DNA of 64,000 nucleotides from Moringa oleifera (taxonomy: Eukaryota; Streptophyta; Magnoliopsida; Brassicales; Moringaceae), in contig JAJFZO010000087.1 in the NCBI GenBank assembly GCA_021397835.1, positions 4,526,001 to 4,590,000 of the forward strand, in the 5' to 3' direction. Positions 23,295 to 33,866 of the stretch are shown here, piece by piece. The notes under the pieces were generated by a model, which did not search any database, was not told the origin of the DNA, and saw nothing but the letters and a program-made list of their open reading frames with translations. The translations under genes were made by a program, and so were the position numbers. Numbering within the stretch: the stretch's first letter is position 1; every line of letters starts with the position of its first letter.

Positions 23295-23665
23295 CCCTTT
23301 TAACGACAGTTCCAACAGAACTGTCGTTAAAGGGTCCTTTTTTTTAATAACAGTTTCGTTGGAACTGTCATTAAAGGGTATCCCCCTTTAACGGCAGTTC
23401 TGTTTGAAACTGTCGTTAAAAGGTACCCCCTTTAACGATAGTTATGTTGGAACTGTTGTTAAAAGGTATCCCCTTTAATAACAGTTCCAACAGAACTGTT
23501 ATTAAAAAGTCACCCCTTTAATGGCAGTTTTAATAAAACTATCATTAAAAGGTAATGCTTTCAATGACAGTTCCATAACTGTCATTAAAACTTCTTCCCT
23601 TTAATGACTGAACAAAGTTGATAATTTTACAACTGTCATTAAAAACCATTTTTAACTGTCATTAA
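23295..23665. repeat. 3' subterminal palindrome array of the CACTA element
   Basis: Seven or eight units in tandem at about 40-46 bp spacing, each an imperfect palindrome, beginning near 23302, 23347, 23391, 23435, 23480, 23521 and 23561. The best has half-sites aacgacagttcc and ggaactgtcgtt. The core (AACGACAG) differs from the 5' array (AACGCCAG or AACGTCAG), so each end has been homogenised separately. Confidence 0.85.
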
Positions 23666-23767
23666 AACTTTAATTTGTAGTAGTGACATGAGAATGAAAT
23701 TATGCCTAAAATGAAATGGTAGAAACAAAAAAAAAGCAGTCGTTCATATTTATTCAAACTGTTAGAC

Positions 23768-23773
23768 TTTATT
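23768..23773 (-). terminator. Poly(A) signal of the CLE-like gene, unit 1
   Basis: On the minus strand this reads AATAAA, about 170 bases beyond the truncated stop codon of the CLE-like gene. The same hexamer is at 44507-44512 behind the intact paralogue. Confidence 0.5.
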
Positions 23774-23940
23774 GCATTAAAAAGGGTTACAGCAGCAAAA
23801 ATAAAGAAACTCATTTCCAAATACAACTTTCTGCTAAATCTCCTCTAAGTAGTCTTCTGATTGAAACAACCGGATAATTGAGGAGGCAACTTATTCTGAA
23901 GTTGGTTTGCACACAGATTAGGCACTCCACGTTGGATGAA

Positions 23941-24438
23941 TTAGCTTTCTGGTGAGAGAAGGGAAGAAGATTTATGGTGAATTGAATTCAAACAACTAGG
24001 AGAGTCACACTTATACTCAAAAATTTTCTTTGAATATTCATTTGAAGAGAATGATGCTGAAGGAGGATGATAATTATGGTGAAGTGGGTTTGGACCAGAA
24101 GGAGATTTACGTTTAGACTCAAAACGGTTTTTAAGCCTTGAAGAAAATGATGTTAAAATAGGAGGATGATGGATTGGGTCCGAACCAGTAGGAGGTTTAC
24201 GTTTAGACTCAAAATGGTTTTTCAGCCTTGAAGAAAATGATGTTAAAAGAAGAGGATGATGAATTGGATCCGGACCAGCAAGAGATCCACGTTTAGACTT
24301 GAGACGGCTTTCTAGCTTGCAACCACTTGGATTAATACATTTTGTGAAAATCCAGTGAGAATCATAATCTTTTTCTCCATTGCATACAAGAAAGTGAGAT
24401 GTGAGTACTGCAAAAAGGCTTAGCTTTAAAAGCTTCAT
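23941..24438 (-). pseudogene. Poly-CLE-like secreted peptide precursor, three good CLE motifs, C-terminally truncated, unit 1
   Basis: 165 codons from ATG 24438. Residues 1-21 (MKLLKLSLFAVLTSHFLVCN-G) form a signal peptide. Three CLE-like dodecapeptides follow at residues 50-61 (RGSLAGPDPIHH), 80-91 (RKPPTGSDPIHH) and 110-121 (RKSPSGPNPLHH), exactly 30 residues apart and each preceded by Ser-Lys. A degenerate fourth unit (CDSPSCLNSIHH) is at 144-155. Motif 2 resembles Arabidopsis CLE40 and motif 3 has the full CLE consensus (R..PSGPNPLHH). Such peptides are secreted, trimmed, and read by leucine-rich-repeat receptor kinases. The frame ends at TAA where the unit 3 copy has CAA, removing the last 31 residues but none of the CLE motifs, so peptides could still be made. 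It is called a pseudogene only because of that truncation. TATA box at 24482-24494. Confidence 0.75.
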
Positions 24439-24481
24439 ATTGGAGATAAATATGTATGGTTAGTATAATGCCTATTGATGG

Positions 24482-24494
24482 CCTATTTATATAG
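24482..24494 (-). promoter_or_regulatory. TATA box of the CLE-like gene, unit 1
   Basis: Minus strand CTATATAAATAGG, about 44 bases upstream of the ATG at 24438. It is identical in unit 3 (45131-45143). The spacing would give a short leader of roughly 15-20 bases. Confidence 0.65.
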
Positions 24495-25429
24495 AGTTTA
24501 TGGTGTTAGTCATGTTTTACACCTTTGACTTACTATCATTAAATTTTTTATAAAGTGTGTATTTATGATAATTTAAGGTGCTAATTTGACCATATTTATA
24601 CAGGGTGGTTATATATCTAACAAATTTGAATACAATTATTTATTTGTGATAGTTACAATTACTAAGTGATTGACAAGTGATGAAGTTCATTAATTTTTAG
24701 AAACTTAACAAAAATTTAGTCTAACTAAAATAACATGTAATCAAGATAAAGGTAAATAAGCCTAAAACGGCACACATCATTTCTTCTCATAAAATGTTAC
24801 TAACTGAAATGAAAGTTCAGAGGATTGCTCCACCAAAAAACTTTTAAAAAAAAAAATCTATTGGAAAGATGTGACTAGTCAAACAAGGAAACCAAAATGA
24901 AAGATGCGGCTAAATCAAAAGATAACATTTATTTTATTATTTATTATTATTTTATAGTAAACATTAACTTAATTATTAAAAATTATTTTAAAAATAGTCA
25001 ATGAGTTAATTTTTTATTGCCACAATGAATTAATTACCATAAACATAAATACTTGTTAGATTAATCATCTAAAAGTTACTAACTATTTTATAAAGAAAAA
25101 AAATTCAAATCATGCACTACGAAGATAATATTAGGTGATCCATTATTGTGGGTCTTCCTTTCAAACCCCTCATCTGTATGTTCGTAACTATTTTCTTCTG
25201 AAGAAAAATTGAAAAATATATACACAACAATCATTTGGTTGTATAAGCTTATGAGCATCCATGTGCCAATCACAAGATGGGGTTATAAGGGTATTATAAT
25301 CTCATAGCATCACTAAAATTGATATCTAATATCAATTTTTTAAAAAGTAATTGACCTTTTTAGAATAGGTTGAAAGCTGAACAACTCAGAAGACTCATAG
25401 AAAAAGAAAAATTATAATTTGTTTTATCG
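24495..25429. other. Upstream region of the CLE-like gene, unit 1
   Basis: AT-rich, no coding block recognised. It is highly similar to 45144-46017. The short minus-strand frame at 25088-25273 is only partly kept in the paralogue (45726-45911, with substitutions) and resembles nothing known. Confidence 0.5.
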
Positions 25430-25716
25430 AAAAACTACTAAAACCTTCATTCATTTAAGGAATCAAGATTGAAAATCATTCCAAGTGGAAAGTAACTTCA
25501 AACAACTATAGTGTCTATAGCAACAAGAACCTTAGCCACTTTGTGAGCCAACTCATTAACTTGCCTTACTACAAAGTGAAAGCAGTAAGAGTAAAAATTA
25601 GAAGCCATATGAAAGATGTACACACAGAGCCCTCCCCATTCATGTTGAGTGTAAAAGCCTTTCTCAAATACCTAAATAGTTAGGAGACAATCACACTCAA
25701 CCTATATATGTTAGTA
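25430..25716 (-). mobile_element. LINE 3' end (RNase H tail), unit 1
   Basis: Minus strand: decayed C-terminal part of the RNase H domain that ends plant LINEs (FHFVVRQVNELVHKVAKVLV in the unit 3 paralogue; here FHFVVRQVNELAHKVAKVLV), followed on that strand by the 3' tail. It is interrupted by the hAT element at 25725. The paralogue at 46033-46322 continues beyond the hAT element at 50658. Confidence 0.75.
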
Positions 25717-25724
25717 CCTATTTT

Positions 25725-26331
25725 TAGGGGTGAGCATTCGGTTAATTCGTTTTATTCGATTTGAAAATTTTAAAAACTGAATTAACCGAATCTTTTTTAT
25801 AAATCAACCAAAATCGATCGAATTTAAAAGATCGAACCGAATTTTTTTAATCGGTTTAATCAGTTACCGAATAAATCGAATAAATCAAAAATTTATTTAG
25901 GTTCAATCTTTATATTTTTTTACTTTAAAACTATTTCAAATCTTAACAACAATTTACGAATCAAATATATACAATATATCATTAACAATCATATGGATGA
26001 AATATATAATTAAACTTTATTCTAATAACATTCTCATATATACTTACATGAAAATCAACATTTCTAATATATAAAAATTAAAATTTTTTATAGATCAATA
26101 ACAACTTTTAGAATATAAAAACTTCTAATCATAAAAAAAAAATTACATTAAAATACAGCTGGTATACGATACATTAGTATTTAGCAAATTAATAACATCA
26201 AAAGGAATATTTTATTGGAGTTGCAATCCTTATTTTTTTATTTTGCCTTGAGTTCCTTAAAAAAGTTTTCTTCAACTAATCAAATGGTTGAAAAGCAAAA
26301 AAAAAAAAAAACCAAGTGTAAGAATGTCAAA
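25725..26331. mobile_element. Truncated hAT element, left end only, unit 1
   Basis: Begins taggggtgagcattcggtta, a typical hAT terminus, after cctatttt (25717-25724). It follows the full element at 46331-50657 closely until about 26331, where the duplication breakpoint cuts it. No transposase is included. Confidence 0.88.
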
Positions 26332-26358
26332 AAAGATAAGGGACTTTTGAGGGACTTT
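26332..26358. other. Duplication junction with templated filler
   Basis: The hAT sequence stops and RAD5-flanking sequence starts at about 26359 (tgaactcttgctaaatcttg). Between them, ataagggacttttgagg followed by gactttt repeats sequence found just inside the adjacent unit (unit 2 near 26402, unit 1 at 5347-5363). This looks like a short templated insertion. Confidence 0.7.
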
Positions 26359-26599
26359 TGAACTCTTGCTAAATCTTGGTAGCAAAGTCCAAGGATCCTA
26401 AACATAAAGGACTTTTGAGGACTCTACCATTACTTTTTCCATATGTCTATGTTTTCTTGGCCATCGTTTGTTTGATTTGGATACTTTTTTTTGATGCTAT
26501 CATTTTCTTTGTCATCATACTTGGGCTGACAACATTTCAAGGAAAAGAAGTGATTCCTTGGAGTGTTTATTTGCAAAATTTTAAACTGAACCACAAATA

Positions 26600-27354
26600 T
26601 AATTGCTAAGGTGATATAAAAAGCTGCTTTTTTCATTCTAGACATTAGAGGTTCTAGATTGCCTTTCTCTTTACATCTTTACTAAAATGATTTTGCTAGT
26701 GTCATTGATTGCTGGTTGTCGTAATGGTTCCAGTCGATGAGATACACAAGAATATTATGATCTTAATAAGCTTGCTAAATGATTCATTAAAGGTAACCAT
26801 AATGGCCTAGAAGGTGAACCCAGAAATGTGCCTTCATGGGCTTTTATGGAGGAGGTTGTGGATGAGCTACGTAAAGGAGAACAAGGAAAGTGTATAATAT
26901 GTCTTGAATCATTTGAAGATGCTGTATTGACGCCTTGTGCTCACTGATTGTGCCGTGAGTGTCTCTTGGCAAGTTGGCGAAATACTGCATCTGGTTTATG
27001 TCCTATTTGTAGGTATCTTCTAATGTTCTTCAGTCATAATATTTGATTTATTTCTATTTTGTTATTCTCATTATAATCTAAATTTTGTTCTCCTTGGAAT
27101 CCTTTATTATGAATTTACTACTTAATGTTATGTTTGTACATTCACAGGAGAGTTATCAGCAAACAAGATCTTATTACAACACCAACTAACAGTAGATTCC
27201 AGATTGATATTAAGAAAAATTGGGGTGGAATCATGCAAAATAAATGTTCTTTTGCAAGAACTTAAAAATCTTCACGCTGCTGGCTGGTTCTAAGAGCATT
27301 CTCTTTAACCAGCGGACTGCCTTCTCAGATCCACTCTGAGATTCCCCTTTCTCG
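26600..27354 (+). pseudogene. Captured RAD5A/HLTF-like fragment, unit 2
   Basis: Same two exons as at 5640-6305. Exon a ends at 27012 with a good donor (tgtag|gtatct); exon b is 27148-27354. The RING stop (TGA at 26945-26947) is at the same codon as in unit 1, and there are further stops at 26738-26740 and in the LAK-stop-FIK block. Exon b has an inserted base near 27331 (cagatccact) that shifts the final block. It is very close to the unit 1 copy and clearly closer to it than to unit 3. The upstream open frame 26376-26609 is probably captured intron. Confidence 0.85.
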
Positions 27355-30300
27355 GTAATTAATCCTTGGTGTTCAGATTCTTGATTGGCAGAGCAACTTT
27401 TCACTTTTCCTTATGTTAAGAAAAACTGAATAATGGTCAAGTCCATGCAATGATGGACAAATATGGATTATATGAGAATAATGTGGAGCTAGTTTACCAT
27501 TTAGTTGTCCAAAAATGAAATTTACAGACTGGGTACTGATTTACTTATTGTTGCACTGTGCGTTTAACATATTTAGTTCTTTAAACAAAAATAGATATTT
27601 AATTTAATGTCCTACTTAATTACCTGGGTTTGCCATTCGAAGGAGCATATCTTGCTCAGAATTGAGAAAGTGGCACCAAACAAGTGTTTCAACTATTGTT
27701 GTTCCAATATTGCTACTTGGCGAAGCATGATACCATAAGTCAAGGCAGTTCTACCATTAAAACCAAGACAAAGAAGCCGTCTCAAGTTTTTGGGTGTGTT
27801 CTTCAAAATCCAAAATTTAGAGCAAATAAGATAATCGAAGTAGGACCTAAAGAAGGATAAAAAATTCTATAATATATATGTTATATGTAAAAGTGGAGAT
27901 ATTTAAAAAAGTGTTAGGTTGTTTACATTAATATTTACATGACGATAATATGATTGTTTAATTTTTTTATTTATTATAAAATTTATAAAAAATAATAATG
28001 GTGCTTATTATAAGATTTCATAAATATTGTTTTATTTTATTTAAATTAATATTTATTAATTTAATATAAAATTTTAAATTTAATAATTTTTTTAAAAATT
28101 ATTAAATTATTTTAAAAGTAATTATAAAGAATAGCTTCTAAAGATATGTGTTTTAATGGCTAAAGTTTACAATTGCCCTATATATTTATTAATAATGGCT
28201 ATTTGATAAATGTCAGTAAAAATACAACAAAAAAACTTCTATTAATATAAATAGTAGTAATTGTGATAATTGCTGCTAAATAATTACTGTTAAAAATTTG
28301 TTTTGTTGTAGTATCCTAACTAAGATTTATAACAAGTAGACTCCACTCACCTTATACACAATCCTCACCAAATAGTGTAGGTAATTACAAGAGAAATGAA
28401 ACTCTCTCTCAAGAGTGGATGTTTACAATGAAGTACACAAATGCTCAAAGATTACTCAAACATGGAATAAATGTGCAAATAGAGATTAGCGAGTAAGAGA
28501 TGAATGCGAATAGTAGTTTTAGAGCTTCAGGACTATGAATTTTGTGTTTCAAATGGCTATTTATACTTAAAATCATAAATATGATCTCTACACACTCGTT
28601 AGTCCTTTTGAACCCTACAAGTGGTAGGACGAGCAGCATTCTGCTTAACTAGCCATTACATATAGTTTTTTAACTTTTAATACAAACAAGCAGTGGTTTC
28701 ATTTGAGAACAAAGTGGTAGTGTTGTTGCGGTTGGCACTGCCAATTGTCTTTCATTTTCATCCTCTTCAACATTTTGCTCTCATGCTATCTTATTTTCTT
28801 GAACCCTAAATTTAGTTTATGTATAAAATAATTTTGTAAATTTAAGATTAATCTAAAAATCATTTAAAAATTTGTTCTTAATCATCTCTTTATCAAAAAC
28901 ATCAATTGCTAATTTAATGCTTACTTGCCAGTTCATGCATGAGGTGTATGTATGCCTTCATCCATCTTATTTCAACATTACCAAAGCATTTTACATGGTA
29001 AAAGATTCCTGGATCTATCGAAAATCTAACCTCCTCTTTCATCACTTGATTACACACTCTTGATTTTTAGCTTTCTTGCTCACCCATGATATTGTTTATT
29101 GTGTCATTTTGAAAGGTACGCACTTAGTAACTTATTAGTTTCTAAGTAATTAGTTTGTTTATCGTCGAAATCTGCTATAAATACTTAATTTTGTCTAAAT
29201 CAAAATTTTCAAAGAGAGAGAAAAAGGGAAAGAAAGAGAGAGAGAGGAATAAATCAATATACAGTATGTATATCCTTTCAGAAAAATGAATACCTTTAAA
29301 AATATGTCAGTTAAAGCTATAAATTTCTTCGGGTATTCCAAAGAGAAAGGAATAACTCATGTATTCCAATAAGGGTATTCCAGAAAAATTGCTTGAGAAA
29401 ATTTCATGTTTTAAGTGCGAACAAGAACAATTCAGTTGAGAGGTTTCTAACATGATCATTTTAATTTTTTTCCTGGGAAATAAAGATGCTAGCTCGAAAG
29501 ATTTTGGATTATGAATTGGTATCACGTAATATATTCCAAGAAGCTCGTTAAAGCAATTCTGTGAGGTTATTCTATCAAAGATTTTGTGAAAAAAAAAATG
29601 TTGCATATGAAGGTATAAACAGAATGAAATTTAGCTGAAGACATTCTTGAGATCTATTCCAACATCATGCTTGAAAATAAAAAATCACACAAGGGAGAAT
29701 TAAAGTCTTGATGAGCTTTCATGGGGATTTTCCCGAGGGTTAGTCCAATAGATAATGCTTATAGTTCCTAGGACATAAGGGGCTGCGCAAGGTTTTCCAA
29801 AGAAGATCTTGAATAATGATTATGAATGGATTAAAGCTTGCATGATTCTACAAGTATTCTACGGGAAAAAACAACAAAGATGCTGCTATTGACAAATTAA
29901 TACAGATATTCCATACAGTAGGTGTTATTCCAAAAGGATGTTTTCTGCAAATTTTAATACCTAGAAAAAGAAAAAAGGGAAGTTGACTAAAGGAAGGCTA
30001 TCATGAGTATGTCAGTAGCATTTTTCAGAGTGAGGACATATAAAATTCTCATTCTTGAAGAGAATCGATAGCAGGTGTTCCAAATAAGTCATTAGCAGTA
30101 TAATATGATGTCAAGTTTTCCAAAGAAAGGTTGTATGCAAGTTTAATTAGGAATGAGGTATTCCAAACCTAAAATCTGGTAGAAATATTGTTGGTGAAAT
30201 TAACATGCAGGTATCCCTTTACTAAGTGAATAATAACATGAACAAGAAGATGGTATGAATCATCAAGGAATCAGGAATGTCAATAGGATAATGGAAATAA

Positions 30301-30429
30301 CATAATCGTATCTTTTGGAAGGAAAATTACTCAAAAGAAAAACTGATATGCACAATAAAAATTTTCAACTTCATTGAAAAGAAAGATCTAGTACAAGAGA
30401 AAACCACTTTTTACATATGGAAAGAAAAG
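27355..30429. other. Element end and unrecognised repeated region, unit 2
   Basis: Corresponds to 6306-9189 of unit 1. It contains the CACTA-type right terminus at about 28308-28317 (ttgttgtagta followed by tcc) and then the unrecognised repetitive region. A GA-rich run is at 29212-29250. No functional gene was seen. Confidence 0.5.
29212..29250. repeat. GA-rich microsatellite
   Basis: Interrupted ga runs (agagagagaaaaagggaaag, then agagagagagagg). It lies in the 195-bp segment deleted from unit 1. A more degenerate version is in unit 3 near 40018-40055. Confidence 0.8.
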
Positions 30430-31030
30430 GGAATATCTCATGAAGATCAAAATCTACATAATACTTAAATTTCCTTGGAAGTTCCAGTTTTTGCAGTAGC
30501 CTCATCAATCTCGGAAAGGATTTGAGCTAGTGTTGGCTTGGAGGGAGAATTTGGAAGCTCTTTAGTAGGTCTTGGTGGGGTATTCCCAGCATCAGGAGAA
30601 TGGCTTCAGGTATTTCCTGGAGGTACCTTTTTGGGCTATATTATGATGAAGTCCAGATTGAGGCTGAGATATTTATTTTTGATTTCCTCCTTCATAGCAT
30701 GATGGATATCCTAAAAGATTGAGGTACATTCTTAATCTTTCAGCTTGTGAAACTCCTCACTTTCCTTAAAAATATCTATAACCTTTTTTCTTGGTTAATT
30801 TTAGTTGCTCCAAGTGCTGCTTCCTGGCCATTTCAATTGAAAAGCAGCTTTAAACATCATTTTATCTAGCTTAGCTTTGAGGACAAGGATCTCTTCGCTT
30901 TCTTGCTCATTTTATTTTTAAAAAAGGGTATTATTTGAAAGCAGTTCTCCATCTTTTTCCCTGGCTCTCATTAGAGCCTTTCATGCCTTTTTAAAGCTCG
31001 ATCAAAGCTCCAATTTTGGCTATAACCATG
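30430..31030 (-). pseudogene. Gypsy-type gag-like coiled-coil region, unit 2
   Basis: Second copy of 9190-9790, with the same coiled coil and Pro-rich tail, and stops at comparable places plus small indels (for example a lost base near 30770 and changes near 30835). Confidence 0.42.
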
Positions 31031-31137
31031 TAAAATTATGGGAAATTCGTGAACAACCTGTGACATACAAAAAGAGAAAAACAATGAGTATCTTGTAAAG
31101 ATGGAATAACAAAAACGAATAACAAACTTTTACAAGT

Positions 31138-31745
31138 TTACATATGGAACAAGTCATGGAAAAACTTTACGGGGCAAGGGAATAAAGGGGAACCGAAGTC
31201 ATTTACCTCAGAAAAATGAGAAATCAGCTTGTCCACATTTTGGCTCTTCCCGCGAGGCGTTACATTCAAGAAAGATGAGGAAATAGCAGCATTGTTTAAA
31301 AAAATCTCTATTCGATCTCCTAGAGCTTGACGTAAGGGATTACTTGGCTCATTGCCAAGTGAATTGAAGTTTGCATAAATAGTCATCTTTATATAGTTGG
31401 CATTCCTCCTTACGGGCTCTGAAGAACGATAAGCATCTGCAAAAAAAATATGGGAGATCTTAGGGGCATTCCTTGCCGCTATCACATCCTGGATCGTTAT
31501 GCTTGGCTTAGTAATAAGGAGAGGCCTTGCACACACAATAAGAACCGGTAAGGAGAGAATGGATCTCCTTACCTAATCCTTTACTTGGCTTGATAGGATT
31601 GAAGGATTACCCATTAATCAAGACACCCTAGGTAACAAATTGCACACATAATCAAATGGACATAATATTCAGGAAATCCCATAGTCTGCATCATGGCTTC
31701 GGAGAAACTCCACTCAATTCTATGATCATAAGCCTTCTATATATT
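31138..31745 (-). pseudogene. LINE reverse-transcriptase fragment, unit 2
   Basis: The best open copy of the downstream part of the RT: 132 codons at 31138-31536 including NAPKISHIFFADAYRSSEPV and VTPRGKSQNVDKLISHFSEV. The upstream RT blocks (QSAFIQGR.., ALKLN) present in units 1 and 3 are missing because the unit breaks off at about 31745. Confidence 0.78.
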
Positions 31746-33349
31746 CAATATTAGGTATATGATCATAAGGTTGTAGGTGGAGAGAAGAAGTGTCCAGTGT
31801 ACAAGATGGAGGGTCAAGCTCGATCATGATATTCAGGCGGTGGCTCTAGTAATAGACACTCTATTAAGAACGCATGGAGTTAGAATGTAAGGCTATGGAG
31901 AATTGATTGGACGAGGAGTGTAGGGTGAAAGAGCATGATCGCTTATGTTATAAGAGTGAGATGCAAAAGTGTTTACAGAGAAACCTTAATAAAAATAAAC
32001 CACTCGCAGGATAAAGGCTCAACTTTTGAAAAGTGCACCTTCAGCAGAGCCTAATTCTTAAATATATATATTTTTATGCATAGAATATTTGATTTATTAT
32101 ATGTAATTTTTTGAAAAAAAATATTTGATTTCTTATATTTAATTTCTTTTATGAATAATATATTTAATGAGAACAAAAAATAATGTATGTATTTTTTATT
32201 TTTTACAATTTATTTTTCATAAAATTTATGTAATTTTAAAATAATTATAAATTTTTAAAATTAATATTAAATTTAATGATCAAATTGAATAAATCCTAAA
32301 CTAAATTTAGCAATCGATTTGAATTAGTCCTTAATCAGTCGCTAAAATTTTGTTACTGATTTAAATCGATAGCTAAATCATTCATTAAAATTTGAAAATT
32401 CGTCATTGTCCTTCGACTTAGGTGGATATTATTAGTTGCTAGTTCAGTGACAAACTTCATAATCGATCGTTATTTTCTTTGGCGATAACCATTTTTGCTA
32501 TAGAAAAAATCTGTCGCCAAAAAATTTGGCATAAATATTTTACTTTAGCAACAGATTTTTTTATCGCTAAAATTGAGTTTTTTTTTTTTTTTTTGTAGAG
32601 CATTTTTCAAGAAAAAAATTAAAATGGTACCAATTTTTTGAATGTTTTAGGGTTGCTAATTCTTCCTTAAGTGTAACCAACTCTTGGCCTTAGAATCTCA
32701 ATCTTTCTTAACCAATTATCCTTACTCTAAGATGGTGGCCAATCACACTTAAAAGTATTAGTGGTGACACTTGCTATTTTCTCACGTTATGGTTTCTTCG
32801 ATTGAAACACCGATTATGACATATTCCTCTCAATGCAGTGAAGGTTCATATTTTTTGCAAAATCATTGTCGACATATGGTACATATGATATTTAAATTAC
32901 TTATATAAATTTAAATGCAAATATTATACTATTGCTCATTTAATGTGTCTCTTTTCAAGCGACGGAGTTGGATCGAGATCCAACTCTTATAAAGCTTTTT
33001 TAAACGCACTTATACCTAAAAGTTCAATCTTAATTAGTTCATCCATGAGTGTGCCAAACAAGTACATATAAGTTTACTTTTTCTTTACATTTAATAAAAA
33101 TCCTTAATAATATAATCCCTTATTAGTTTGATTATTTTGTTTAGGTAATGAATCGATTAACATAAACTTTTTTCTTGTAGGATCACCATCGAAGAGTTGG
33201 TTGCCTCTTTTTCTTAGTCATAGTAGGGGTCCTTTAAGACTCAAAAGGTAAACTACAGTAAGATCTAATATGAGGCAATAGATGGGGAGAAGAAATGTCA
33301 AGTCCACGACTCTTAATAGCGATCATACTATTCAAGCAATAGCTCATAC
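31746..33349. other. Spacer between duplication units 2 and 3
   Basis: About 1.6 kb not found in the other units. Two parts, about 31770-31850 and 33225-33340, are weakly similar to each other (gagaagaagtgtcc versus gagaagaaatgtc, then a gatcatgatattcagg-like block). The stretch 32290-32600 has repeated tcgctaaaa / atcgctaaaat and ctgtcgcca motifs and ends tttttttgtag, which resembles a degenerate CACTA-type terminus. No gene was recognised. Confidence 0.4.
32290..32600. mobile_element. Possible degenerate CACTA-type terminus
   Basis: Short motifs of the form (g/t)cgctaaaa and their inverses, for example tttggcgataacca and ctgtcgccaaaaaat, repeat here, followed by a T run and gtag. This resembles the subterminal region of CACTA-type elements, but no partner end or target duplication was identified. 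Confidence 0.3.
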
Positions 33350-33866
33350 TATTTATGTGGGAAAGATGTAATATGAAAGAAAATATAGTAAAGTTCTCAC
33401 ATCCTGGATATAATGGTTGGTTCGCATCTTTCATCAACTGGTTAAACCCTTCTTCTGTTACAGTAGATTCTCTTGTACTACAGTCATCCATCTCTTCCTT
33501 ATTTATACTAATTTTTGTGGGATGGTTAAACACTACAAAAGTACTATGCAACATTCTCACCATGGCATCACCTTCATACCGTTCTTCCTCCATATTAACA
33601 TTTGTAGTATGGTCAACATTGGATGTAGAACCCCCTTGACAAATCCAAGGATCATATCCAACAATAATACCATTGACTATTAGGTACTCATGTGTTTCTT
33701 CCTGACTTTTATGATAATATAGTACACATTTTTGACAAGGACATGGAATTTTTTCATCGATGGATTTATTCATGAAAGTGAAATCCAGAAAACTATCAAC
33801 ACCATTCAAATATTCTTTGCTTAATCTACTATAGTCCATCCATCTCTTACATTGTTGATTATCCAT
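33350..33866 (-). pseudogene. CACTA transposase N-terminal remnant, unit 3
   Basis: Intact ATG at 33866, then MDNQQCKRWMDYSRLSKEYL, the zinc-like CPCQKCVLYYHKSQEE block, and DANQPLYPGCENFTIFSF before similarity to unit 1 ends. The frame stays open from 33866 to 33350, and beyond the breakpoint into unrelated sequence to 33234, so it would encode a chimeric N-terminal peptide. Only the N-terminal zinc-like region is present, with no catalytic domain. Confidence 0.8.

Larger units (their letters stand above)
12350..23685 (+). mobile_element. 11.3-kb CACTA (En/Spm superfamily) DNA transposon
   Basis: It starts CACTACTACAA and ends TTTGTAGTAGTG, an inverted repeat of about 11 bp, and is flanked by aca at 12347-12349 and 23686-23688. 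The paralogous empty site at 44421-44440 (ccgc-aca-tgagaatg) shows one aca and no element, which proves both ends and the 3-bp duplication. Inside, left to right: palindromic subterminal repeats, two CAG/CTG-rich arrays separated by an unrelated 1-kb segment, a 107-bp tandem array, a TNPD-like transposase gene, a second gene of Ptta/En/Spm plus Ulp1 type, and a 3' array of palindromic repeats. Both genes carry stops, so it is probably non-autonomous now, although its ends look usable in trans. Confidence 0.95.
1465..26331. repeat. Segmental duplication unit 1 (contains the 11.3-kb CACTA insertion)
   Basis: Collinear with 33350-46918. Equivalent points include the transposase block (1490 versus 33371), CCCH exon (3035 versus 34924), RAD5 exon (5686 versus about 37558), LINE RT (10500 versus 42560), CLE-like gene (24438 versus 45087) and the hAT left end (25725 versus 46331). 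Without the CACTA insertion at 12350-23685 and its duplicated aca, unit 1 is about 13.5 kb, almost the same length as unit 3. The unit stops abruptly inside the hAT element at about 26331. Sequence left of 1465 is not repeated in unit 3, so unit 1 keeps the original left flank. Confidence 0.9.
26359..31745. repeat. Segmental duplication unit 2 (partial)
   Basis: Collinear with unit 1 from about 5310 to about 10505, that is, from just before the RAD5-like exon to the middle of the LINE RT fragment. It lacks the transposase, CCCH fragment, AT spacer, CLE-like gene and LINE/hAT end. It has the 195-bp segment (29136-29330) missing from unit 1. Confidence 0.9.

Noticed and set aside
23295..23665. 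Regularly spaced palindromic repeats that could be mistaken for a CRISPR array
   Set aside because: The organism is a plant, the units have no unique spacers, and the array sits exactly at the 3' subterminal end of a CACTA element.
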